This document shows, one piece after another, positions 7,838 to 13,962 of a stretch of 13,962 nucleotides of DNA (position 1 is the stretch's first letter; each line of letters opens with the position of its first letter). The stretch comes from Scybalousia_A sp052170555 (GTDB lineage: Bacteria > Bacteroidota > Bacteroidia > Bacteroidales > P3), in the NCBI GenBank assembly GCA_052170555.1, contig JBQNAI010000018.1:1-13962 (forward strand), read 5' to 3'. A program made the position numbers and the translations under genes. Below the pieces are notes generated by a model. It searched no databases. It saw only the letters and a program-made list of their open reading frames with translations, and had not been told where the DNA came from.

Positions 7838-8431
7838 GTGAAACTTATCTGGATTACAGGTTCTTCCGCAAGTGGAAAAACCACATTGGCTTCATGGATC
7901 TCACAATATACGAAAATTGACATGATATCTAAAGATGATATTAAGGTATCTTTTTTTGAGTCTTATGGATTTAATACAAATAGTGAAAAAAAACGATTAA
8001 GCTGTTTGGCTGAATCTGTTTTGCACCAACGTATCAAACAATGCATTGAAACCAATGAGGATGTCATTGTTGACGCTAGTTATAGTGGAAAAAAAATATT
8101 TTATAATAATGAGATCGGACATAAGTGTGAAATCTATTGGATAGTTTGTATTGCAGATCCAGCAATATTAGCTAGTCGATATAATGAAAGAATCAACTCG
8201 CTAGATAGACACATCGCGCTTTCTATATCTAATGTTTATCCTGTTGATGAAGAGAAAACATCCATTTGTCCGCCTATAAGTATTGAACTAGCAGAAGCTT
8301 TACAGGATAAGTTATATATACCCCCTGGAGAGCAAAAATTAATTATTGACACCACAAATATAGATAAAATGTTTGAAGTATTATGTTGGCAGATAATAGA
8401 TTTTTGTCATATTAACAGGGGGATGACATGA
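7838..8431 (+). CDS. Small P-loop kinase (AAA_33-like)
   Basis: A 197-residue protein when started at GTG 7838, which follows the previous stop by 4 nt and has AGAGGA about 8 nt upstream. An upstream ATG at 7748 is open but would overlap the radical SAM gene by 86 nt. Walker A is GSSASGKT at residues 8-15, DVIVDASY (75-82) resembles the Walker B-like strand of the AAA_33 and zeta-toxin-like kinases, and ASRYNERIN (112-120) has the R...R spacing of the lid arginines. Relatives phosphorylate small molecules, nucleic acid ends or sugars using ATP. It may phosphorylate an intermediate of this cluster. A zeta-toxin role is unlikely because no antitoxin gene adjoins it. The stop overlaps the next gene by ATGA. 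Confidence 0.7.
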   Translation: MKLIWITGSSASGKTTLASWISQYTKIDMISKDDIKVSFFESYGFNTNSEKKRLSCLAESVLHQRIKQCIETNEDVIVDASYSGKKIFYNNEIGHKCEIYWIVCIADPAILASRYNERINSLDRHIALSISNVYPVDEEKTSICPPISIELAEALQDKLYIPPGEQKLIIDTTNIDKMFEVLCWQIIDFCHINRGMT

Positions 8432-9729
8432 ATATAACAGTGATAGGTGCAGGTCATGTAGGATTGATTATATCTGCTGGATTTTCTATAAAAGGTCATC
8501 ATGTAATGTGTTTAGATAAAAATATTACGATAATAGAGACGTTAAAAAATGGCGAACTGCCTTTATATGAGCCTAAATTGAGTGAGCTTATTGATTCTTG
8601 TCAAAGAGAGCAGCGGTTAGATTTTACATCAGACTATCGAGAGGCTTTGAAAAAGTGTGATATCTGTTTTGTTACAGTTGGAACTCCTATGAACGATCAA
8701 GGTCATTTATGTATAGACTACTTAAATTATGCGATAGAATCTGTTCTTGAGAGTGTTGCGGATTCCATCTTGCTTGTAATTAAGTCAACTGTTCCAGTTG
8801 GGACTACAAGAAGGATATTTGAATATGTAAAACAAAAAAGCCCACATACAGTTTCTGTCGTGGTTAATCCTGAATTTATAAGTGAAGGAAATGGGTGCAA
8901 TGATTTTTTCCAGCCAGATAGAGTCGTCATAGGAGCTAGTAATAAAAAACACTTTTCGCTTTTGAAAAAACTGTATGAAACGGTATTACCTATAAATACA
9001 CGTTATTTTTTTATGAGTTTTGAGAGTGCGGAACTTACAAAATATGCGTCTAATTGCATGCTTGCAACTAGAATTTCCTTTATAAATGAGATGGCAATGT
9101 TATGCGAAGCTTTTAATGCTGATATAAAAGATGTTCAAATTGCTGTAGGTGCAGATAAAAGAATAGGGGTGGCATACCTATCTTCGGGATGTGGCTATGG
9201 TGGAAGTTGCTTACCTAAAGATGTAAAGGGACTGATTGCTCAAGCTGAAAGCTTTGGAATAGATACATGTTTGTTACGTGCTGTCAATGAAGTTAATGAG
9301 AGCCAAAAGAAACTTATAGTAAGAAAAGTATGTGATATATTCGGTAACGATCTGTGGGATAAAATATTTTCTATCTGGGGATTATCGTTTAAAGCTCATA
9401 CTGATGATGTTAGAGAGTCAATAGCTATCACCATTATTGATGAATTACTGAAAAAAGGGGCTAAAGTATATGTTTATGATCCTAAGGTCAGAAATTTGCC
9501 GATAGATCAAGAAAGGGTTCAGTTCTTTGATGAGCAATATATAACTCTAAATAACAGCGATGGTTTAATAGTTTTAACTGATTGGGATGAATTCACTAAT
9601 CCAAATTTTGAGTTGATGTATAGTAAAATGAATCGTAAGATCATTTTTGATGGACGGAATGTGTATGATGGAGAAAGTGTCGGGCAAAAAGGTTTTAGAT
9701 GCATTCAAATAGGGGGCAAAGCACAATGA
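8428..9729 (+). CDS. ugd: UDP-glucose 6-dehydrogenase
   Basis: A 433-residue member of the UDP-glucose/GDP-mannose dehydrogenase family, of the usual length. VIGAGHVGL (5-13) is the NAD-binding Rossmann motif. TVGTPMND (83-90), STVPVGTT (120-127) and NPEFISEG (147-154) are family hallmarks. The catalytic cysteine is C261 in GCGYGGSCLPKD, with K205 and N209 in the conserved ELTKYASN. The enzyme oxidises UDP-glucose twice with NAD to UDP-glucuronate in the cytoplasm. Start is set by an AGGGGGAT ribosome binding site and the ATGA overlap with the kinase gene. Its product is the substrate of the next gene's enzyme, and the two genes again overlap by ATGA. Confidence 0.96.
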   Translation: MNITVIGAGHVGLIISAGFSIKGHHVMCLDKNITIIETLKNGELPLYEPKLSELIDSCQREQRLDFTSDYREALKKCDICFVTVGTPMNDQGHLCIDYLNYAIESVLESVADSILLVIKSTVPVGTTRRIFEYVKQKSPHTVSVVVNPEFISEGNGCNDFFQPDRVVIGASNKKHFSLLKKLYETVLPINTRYFFMSFESAELTKYASNCMLATRISFINEMAMLCEAFNADIKDVQIAVGADKRIGVAYLSSGCGYGGSCLPKDVKGLIAQAESFGIDTCLLRAVNEVNESQKKLIVRKVCDIFGNDLWDKIFSIWGLSFKAHTDDVRESIAITIIDELLKKGAKVYVYDPKVRNLPIDQERVQFFDEQYITLNNSDGLIVLTDWDEFTNPNFELMYSKMNRKIIFDGRNVYDGESVGQKGFRCIQIGGKAQ

Positions 9730-10679
9730 AGAAAATTTTGGTCGCTGGGGGCGCAGGTTTTCTTGGCTCTAATCTATGCAGAAAAATCCTACATGATTTT
9801 AGTGATGTTGAAATCATATGTGTTGATAATTTTTACACTGGAACCATGAAAAATATCGTGGATATGCTAGGAGATCCACGATTTGAATTTAAGAAAGGCG
9901 ATATAAATGAACTTGATAGCCTAAATTTTAACATCGATGAAATATATAATTTTGCTTGCCCTGCTAGTCCGCCTCATTACCAAAATGATCCCATTTACAC
10001 AATGAAAACAAATGTTGTTGGAGTTATCAACTTATTGGAGTTAGCTCGAAAATGCAATGCAAGAATTCTTCAGTCGAGTACAAGTGAAGTTTATGGTAAT
10101 CCAACGATCAACGTTCAATCTGAAAACTATTCTGGAAATGTGAACTGTACAGGGATTCGTGCATGTTACGATGAGGGGAAACGCAGTGCAGAGGCATTGA
10201 TGTTTGACTTTCATAGGCTATACAATGTTAATATAAAAGTTGTTCGTATTTTTAATACATATGGAGAATATATGCGTTGCGATGACGGGCGCGTTGTTTC
10301 AAACTTTATTGTACAATGTTTATCAAATCAAAATATCACTATTTATGGCGATGGAATGCAAACACGTAGTTTGTGTTATGTAGATGATTTATTGGATGGA
10401 ATTATCAAAATGATGCAGTCAAATGATATGATTATCGGTCCGATAAATCTTGGTAATCCAGAAGAATACACTATCAATGAAATAGCAAAAAAAATCATTA
10501 GATTAACTAGAGCAAATAGCAAGATCGTTTATTGTCCCCTACCATCAGATGACCCCCGCTGTCGGAAGCCTGATATTTCTTTGGCAAAGGGGGCGCTGAA
10601 CTGGTATCCCACTATTTCCCTAGAAGTTGGCTTGCTGAAAACTATTGATTGGTTTAAAACTCAAATGGAGATGATATAG
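9726..10679 (+). CDS. uxs: UDP-glucuronate decarboxylase (UDP-xylose synthase)
   Basis: A 317-residue extended short-chain dehydrogenase from the ATG at 9726, preceded by a GGGGG stretch at 9711-9716 and overlapping the previous stop; a longer in-frame reading from 9699 is not needed. GGAGFLGS (8-15) binds NAD and VDNF (33-36) its ribose. CPASPPHYQNDPIYT (78-92) is diagnostic for UXS enzymes as opposed to 4-epimerases. SSTSEVYG (117-124) and Y148xxxK152 in CYDEGKRSAE complete the active site. It converts UDP-glucuronate to UDP-xylose with loss of CO2, with NAD recycled. Arna-type formyltransferase domains are absent, so UDP-4-ketopentose-directed lipid A modification is unlikely. Together with ugd it supplies a xylose donor for the cluster's glycosyltransferases, or a precursor to be modified further. 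Confidence 0.93.
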   Translation: MKKILVAGGAGFLGSNLCRKILHDFSDVEIICVDNFYTGTMKNIVDMLGDPRFEFKKGDINELDSLNFNIDEIYNFACPASPPHYQNDPIYTMKTNVVGVINLLELARKCNARILQSSTSEVYGNPTINVQSENYSGNVNCTGIRACYDEGKRSAEALMFDFHRLYNVNIKVVRIFNTYGEYMRCDDGRVVSNFIVQCLSNQNITIYGDGMQTRSLCYVDDLLDGIIKMMQSNDMIIGPINLGNPEEYTINEIAKKIIRLTRANSKIVYCPLPSDDPRCRKPDISLAKGALNWYPTISLEVGLLKTIDWFKTQMEMI

Positions 10680-12236
10680 GTGGCGAGATATATAATAGGT
10701 GTTCATAGTGGACATGATGCTTCAGCATGTCTTTTGCGTGATAATAGAATAGTTTTTGCAATAGAAAAAGAGCGATTAACAAGAAAAAAACATGATTCTG
10801 GTGATCCTGTTGAATGCATTGACTACTTATTAGAATCGGAGGGGCTATTGCCTCATCAAATTGATTTAGTAGTTAGGAATAATTGGTTTGATGCTACTTC
10901 GTTAAAGGATGAATATTATTTAAGATTTCCCAATGTGGTGGTTAATAAAAATCATCACTTATTTCATGCCTATGCTAATTCTTTAATGATTCCTCCAAAT
11001 GAAGATGTTCTTATATGGGTCATAGATGGAAGAGGGTGTAGGCCAGAAGATGCCGGATACTATGGCTGTGGAAAGAATTTATTTGAGGCGGAATCTATAT
11101 ATAGAATTCAAGGAAATCATATAGAAACAGTAGAAAAAAGATTTGCTATACATTATCCTAAAGCTTTTTCATGGGGAAGCCATATGGACACCATGGGATA
11201 TGCATTCGCTGCGATTAGTAAAATTATATTTCATGATGTTAATGCAGCTGGCAAAATAATGGCCTTGGCATCATTTGGGAAATATAATCCTATAATTCCA
11301 AGAGTCATATCCAAAGGCGATAATATGTTAATAAATAAGCAATGGATACATTTTTTGCAGACATTGGATATTCCTCTAGAATGGGATACAGACATGGCTA
11401 AAGACTTATCCTATTCGATACAATATGCATTAGAAACTTATTCAATTAATCGTATTCATGCACTTATAGAAAAATATTCAATAAGAAAAATTGGTGTTTC
11501 TGGTGGAATAGCATTGAATTGTAAAAATAATGGTAAAATAGCAAACTTAAAGGATGTAGAAAGACTATATCTATTTCCAGCATCTGGAGATAATGGTTTG
11601 TCCATCGGTGGTGCTGTATGGGCAATGCGAAAAGTATTTAAAGACTATGCGTCAATACAATGGGATTATGGACTAGGAAGGCAATATGAAAACACTTTTT
11701 TTTCCAATGGAGATATTGAAAAAGCTGTAGACTTTTTGATTGAGGGGGCTGTTGTTGGCATTTTTGAAGGTGGATCTGAATTCGGTCCAAGAGCTTTATG
11801 TCATCGTAGCTTAATTACACGAGCCGATGACATTAGGTTAAAAACTACTCTTAACGTCAAAATAAAGCAAAGAGAAATATTTAGACCATTTGGCGGGATA
11901 ATACTGAGAAAAAACTTATCTTGTGTTACTAGCGATATTTTACCAAGTGATTATATGCTTTCGGCTGTAAGAATGAACGACGACGCATTAAAACAATATC
12001 CCGCATTAATACATAAAGACAATACAGTTAGATTGCAAGTTATAGAGGATGAACAATCAAGTGCGTATAAAATCCTTGATTTATATGAAAAAAGAACAGG
12101 AAAAATGATGCTTATCAATACTTCTTTTAATGGTAGAGGAGAACCGATTGTGGAAACAATTAGCGACACACTGAATTGTGCAAAACGAATAGGGGTTAGA
12201 TACATCTTGATTAATGGACGTTTTGTATATCAATGA
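10680..12236 (+). CDS. O-carbamoyltransferase (NodU/TobZ family)
   Basis: A 518-residue protein, somewhat shorter than the 560-600 residues common in the family. GVHSGHDASACLL (7-19) is the metal-binding HD motif of the Kae1-like half. NHHLFHAYANS (91-101) gives further metal histidines, and VIDGRG (114-119) the aspartate. The C-terminal part shows GVSGGIALNCKNNG, EGGSEFGPRALCHRSL, REIFRPFG and INTSFNGRGEPIVET, all typical of the carbamoyltransferase family. GTG at 10680 directly follows the previous stop and has GGAG 9 nt upstream. Family members use carbamoyl phosphate and ATP through carbamoyl-adenylate to carbamoylate hydroxyl groups of sugars and antibiotics. As the last gene it probably decorates the product. 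Family assignment is firm; the acceptor is unknown. No clear terminator follows. Confidence 0.92.
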   Translation: MARYIIGVHSGHDASACLLRDNRIVFAIEKERLTRKKHDSGDPVECIDYLLESEGLLPHQIDLVVRNNWFDATSLKDEYYLRFPNVVVNKNHHLFHAYANSLMIPPNEDVLIWVIDGRGCRPEDAGYYGCGKNLFEAESIYRIQGNHIETVEKRFAIHYPKAFSWGSHMDTMGYAFAAISKIIFHDVNAAGKIMALASFGKYNPIIPRVISKGDNMLINKQWIHFLQTLDIPLEWDTDMAKDLSYSIQYALETYSINRIHALIEKYSIRKIGVSGGIALNCKNNGKIANLKDVERLYLFPASGDNGLSIGGAVWAMRKVFKDYASIQWDYGLGRQYENTFFSNGDIEKAVDFLIEGAVVGIFEGGSEFGPRALCHRSLITRADDIRLKTTLNVKIKQREIFRPFGGIILRKNLSCVTSDILPSDYMLSAVRMNDDALKQYPALIHKDNTVRLQVIEDEQSSAYKILDLYEKRTGKMMLINTSFNGRGEPIVETISDTLNCAKRIGVRYILINGRFVYQ

Positions 12237-12305
12237 AAAGAGAGATACTTGATCATGAAACATTGAAAAACATGTAGGTCTTGTTTATATGTAGTTCAAG
12301 CTTAC

Positions 12306-12368
12306 TGAAAACGAAGAAGTTTTCAAAATTCGGGTGGACAACACAGCAGTGAGTTTGACTTTGTTGTC
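12306..12368. repeat. Two short inverted repeats after the cluster
   Basis: TGAAAAC (12306-12312) and GTTTTCA (12319-12325) form a 7-bp stem with a 6-nt loop. GACAACA (12337-12343) and TGTTGTC (12362-12368) form a second 7-bp stem with an 18-nt loop. Neither is followed by a run of T, so they are poor intrinsic terminators. They may act together as a 3'-end structure for the cluster transcript, or be chance. Confidence 0.3.
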
Positions 12369-12407
12369 GAGTTCTTTATTATCCATCGAAAATGCAATGT
12401 TAATTAG

Positions 12408-12736
12408 GTGAATCTCTGTCTTTCCCATTACGTTCATAAGGTGCTTACGACTCTATGGGAAAGCGTGGATTACAAGTATAGCTTGTGTATTTCATACAAA
12501 TGTAAAACTGTTGAGATTTTTCAAAATAGAAAGATTTCAGCAGTTTTTGTGTACCTAGAATATGACCGTCTTTCCGCTTATCTTGACGAAATGCTCCAAA
12601 GGACTTGTATGAAGAAGTTGCCATCATACGTCGTGAGTTTTTAAGCGGGGTTCCGATCAAAGGCGTATGGGATAGGCTTACAGAGAACATATCATTTACC
12701 TACCGTTCACTTCGAAGGCGTAACAGGCTGGGGTAG
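12408..12736 (+). pseudogene. Degraded remnant, possibly phage-type helix-turn-helix protein
   Basis: A GTG-initiated frame of 78 codons (12408-12644) is followed, in another frame, by an open tail at 12587-12736 with no start of its own. The tail includes DLYEEVAIIRREFLSG and VPIKGVWDRLTENISFTYRS, followed by LRRRNRLG. This resembles the C-terminal helix-turn-helix of small phage proteins of the ArpU/DUF1492 (sigma-70 region 4-like) type, where a conserved (V/T)xxxIA...(S)xRTVxRxxxxAL pattern ends the protein. The two frames overlap near 12590-12640, as if one indel broke a once continuous gene. Similarity is by eye and weak; the upstream 60 residues are not recognised. Confidence 0.35.
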
Positions 12737-12818
12737 ATCATAGTGAGTGTCTAATATTAAAGTGAGCATCTATCATTCTATCTTGGACTTTTTCGTAAAT
12801 TAAAGGAGAGTGGCGTGT

Positions 12819-12844
12819 GCAGGTGAGCTATCACATAAACCTGC
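12819..12844 (+). repeat. Inverted repeat upstream of the right module
   Basis: GCAGGT at 12819-12824 is perfectly complementary to ACCTGC at 12839-12844 with a 14-nt loop. It lies 88 bp upstream of the 12932 gene and could be an operator or leader hairpin. Six base pairs is short and may be chance. Confidence 0.25.
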
Positions 12845-12891
12845 GGAATTGAAAATATCGATTTGATTTCCTCGCCTGAATTTTGGAGGTA

Positions 12892-12900
12892 TGGTAAGAT
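12892..12900 (+). promoter_or_regulatory. Weak extended -10 promoter candidate
   Basis: TGGTAAGAT is an extended -10 (TGn) followed by TAAGAT, five of six bases of TATAAT. No -35 match is seen at 16-18 bp. It would place a transcription start about 25 bp before the ATG at 12932. Confidence 0.25.
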
Positions 12901-12931
12901 AAGAGCATCAAACGAAAGGAAGGCGATTTTC

Positions 12932-13819
12932 ATGGTTAAGGTATCGGACATTTATAGGGATGTCATCAAACATTATGGTTGGGAGGACTACAGCGAGGCA
13001 AAAACGCGGCTACTGCGTAACAAGTACATGAAGCTTCAGCAGGAACTCGTTCTTTGTGACAAGTCGGAGTTTAAGCACCAAGGCAACAATGTCGTCCCAT
13101 CTACGGATGCTCCCATTATCCGTAACATTCTCATTGAAGCTGTTAATGACGATGAGGGTAACATTATCGCCGATTGGTTCAAAGGCAATGTGGATACCGA
13201 CAAGTCCCTGATGTCGATTTTGCTTTTTAATTGCCTGAAACCCTTGATTATGCAGCCCTGTATCAGCGGTGAAACCGATGAGGTTACAATGGATGAGTGG
13301 CTCGCAGCCGTAGCGGCGGCTGTAAAATATCCTACCGCAGTTCAAGTCTCTGAATTAAGCCGCAATTTAGAGATGTTTCGCAACAACTCATTGGCGCTCG
13401 ACATGAACATCGGCATAGGTGACGTGGTTGTCAGGCATGAAGATGGACATCGCTCGTATGGGCTTCGAGGAAAGGAGCGCGAGATCGACATTGAGGGAAA
13501 AACCATCGATGAGGTGTTGGAGGATGTGGTATCGCAGGATGATTACTTCGATGTACTGGCGCAAATGTTAAAGAAATTTGATGGTCATGCCAAAAAACGG
13601 GTGCATGATGCTATTCTCAGGTATGCCCACGCCAAGAATGCATTTGATGCACAAAAAGCGGATGATTCCTTCGAGCATGAATCGATTGCTTCGGAGTACA
13701 ACATCTGGTATCAGCGCGTACACGAGTTCCTGGAGAGCAATCCGGAGATATGCAGGAAAATCGAAGAAGAAGCTGGTGTTGAGGGACTGTCTGAGTTCTT
13801 CCGCATGGCTGATAGGTGA
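12932..13819 (+). CDS. Hypothetical protein, probable mobile-element gene
   Basis: A 295-residue protein from ATG 12932, preceded by AAAGGAAGG at 12915-12923; a longer frame from 12863 lacks a ribosome binding site. No family is recognised. The sequence looks soluble and largely helical, with no signal peptide or membrane segment, and is rich in acidic residues: segments such as GIGDVVVRHEDGH (about 161-173) and EIDIEGKTIDEVLEDVV are followed by a charged helical C-terminus. Codon use is clearly more GC-rich than in the cluster. It is followed 14 nt later by a small zinc-ribbon gene with a good ribosome binding site, so the two are probably co-transcribed. Such pairs of small uncharacterised genes are common in phages and conjugative elements, which is the main reason for the mobile-element label. 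Confidence 0.6.
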   Translation: MVKVSDIYRDVIKHYGWEDYSEAKTRLLRNKYMKLQQELVLCDKSEFKHQGNNVVPSTDAPIIRNILIEAVNDDEGNIIADWFKGNVDTDKSLMSILLFNCLKPLIMQPCISGETDEVTMDEWLAAVAAAVKYPTAVQVSELSRNLEMFRNNSLALDMNIGIGDVVVRHEDGHRSYGLRGKEREIDIEGKTIDEVLEDVVSQDDYFDVLAQMLKKFDGHAKKRVHDAILRYAHAKNAFDAQKADDSFEHESIASEYNIWYQRVHEFLESNPEICRKIEEEAGVEGLSEFFRMADR

Positions 13820-13833
13820 GAGGAGATTTCATC

Positions 13834-13962
13834 ATGAATCATAATGTAATGGCGCGGCTCAAATGTCCCATTTGCGGGAAAAGAGCAGCAGATATTGATG
13901 CAAGTGACAATGTAAATTTGGAACTTAAGTGCCCCAACTGTCGTAATATCGTGAAACTCAAC
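13834..13962 (+). CDS. Zinc-ribbon protein (Com-like), cut by window end
   Basis: An open frame of 43 codons from ATG 13834 reaches the end of the window without a stop. GAGAGGAG at 13818-13825 supports the start. It has two CxxC pairs, CPIC near residue 11 and CPNC near residue 33, each with flanking residues (LKCPICGK and LKCPNCRN) typical of a zinc ribbon of about 40 residues. The layout resembles phage Mu Com, which is a zinc-binding translational activator of mom, and also the small cysteine-rich proteins found on Firmicute mobile elements. Only the zinc-ribbon nature is supported by sequence. The remainder lies outside the window, so its length is unknown. Confidence 0.6.
   Translation, partial: MNHNVMARLKCPICGKRAADIDASDNVNLELKCPNCRNIVKLN

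Larger units (their letters stand above)
12237..12931. other. Gene-poor spacer between cluster and right module
   Basis: About 700 bp without an intact gene. It holds short inverted repeats at 12306-12325 and 12337-12368, a degraded open frame around 12408-12736 described separately, a possible hairpin at 12819-12844, and a weak promoter-like sequence near 12892-12900. Short frames on both strands contain no recognisable domain. The stretch reads like a boundary region left by past recombination, but no transposase, integrase or target-site duplication was found. Confidence 0.6.

Noticed and set aside
7838..8431. Zeta-toxin of a toxin-antitoxin pair
   Set aside because: No epsilon-like antitoxin gene adjoins it, and it is embedded in a biosynthetic operon with coupled starts.
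9699..9725. Nine-residue N-terminal extension of the UDP-glucuronate decarboxylase
   Set aside because: ATG 9726 gives the usual family N-terminus, an ATGA overlap and a G-rich ribosome binding site.
12237..12300. Intrinsic terminator immediately after the carbamoyltransferase
   Set aside because: No GC-rich stem followed by a T-run is present; only short weak palindromes occur.
12863..12931. Upstream start for the 12932 gene
   Set aside because: There is no ribosome binding site before it, and its extra residues precede a strong ribosome binding site for ATG 12932.
13578..13844. 88-codon plus-strand frame overlapping the 12932 gene
   Set aside because: It overlaps an intact longer gene in another frame, and its composition (many Met, Arg and Ser) is that of a shadow frame.
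1..13962. CRISPR array, tRNA, rRNA or complete insertion sequence
   Set aside because: No regularly spaced repeats, no cloverleaf or rRNA-like sequence and no transposase motif were seen on either strand.

Overview
The window is a stretch of AT-rich bacterial DNA dominated by one tightly packed plus-strand gene cluster (about 278-12236), followed by about 700 bp without an intact gene and then a different, more GC-rich module that runs off the right end. Purine-rich ribosome binding sites (GAGGT, GGTGAT, GAGGTGAT), several GTG starts and low G+C suggest an anaerobic Firmicute, Clostridia or Negativicutes. The GT9 (heptosyltransferase-type) glycosyltransferase would also fit an outer-membrane lineage. 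No rRNA, tRNA or housekeeping gene fixes the taxonomy, so this is inference only.

Left region (1-277): a plausible sigma-70 promoter (TTTACC, 17 bp, TATAAT) and then a potentially structured leader with a 10-bp outer helix enclosing a 7-bp hairpin.

Cluster (278-12236): eleven genes, all on the plus strand, with gaps of 22 nt or less and several ATGA or longer overlaps, so very likely one operon. In order: (1) thymidylate-kinase-like P-loop protein; (2) small nucleotidyltransferase-fold protein; (3) GT9 glycosyltransferase; (4) group II (SufS/CsdB-type) cysteine desulfurase; (5) a 590-residue protein with an IscU/SufU-like N-terminus and a nucleotidyltransferase-like C-terminal part; (6) GT2 membrane glycosyltransferase; (7) radical SAM enzyme with an atypical CX5CX2C cluster motif; (8) small AAA_33-type P-loop kinase; (9) UDP-glucose 6-dehydrogenase; (10) UDP-glucuronate decarboxylase (UDP-xylose synthase); (11) NodU/TobZ-type O-carbamoyltransferase.

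Working model (inference): genes 9 and 10 make UDP-xylose from UDP-glucose, the two glycosyltransferases assemble a glycan or glycosylated small molecule, and gene 11 carbamoylates it. Genes 4 and 5 look like a dedicated persulfide donor and acceptor pair, and gene 7 is a candidate for a radical modification step, perhaps using that sulfur. The two kinase-like and two nucleotidyltransferase-like proteins could activate or modify a precursor. I do not recognise this combination as a named pathway, and the sulfur-transfer/radical SAM/nucleotidyltransferase core set in a sugar cluster is the main novelty candidate. The product is unknown.

Right region (12237-13962): a gene-poor stretch with a degraded open frame resembling the tail of a phage-type helix-turn-helix protein, then a hypothetical 295-residue gene and the start of a small zinc-ribbon (Com-like) gene. 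Base composition is clearly higher in G+C than in the cluster (32 of 60 bases at 13441-13500 against 21 of 60 at 2401-2460). This suggests that the cluster and the right module have different origins, possibly with the cluster inserted next to mobile-element DNA.
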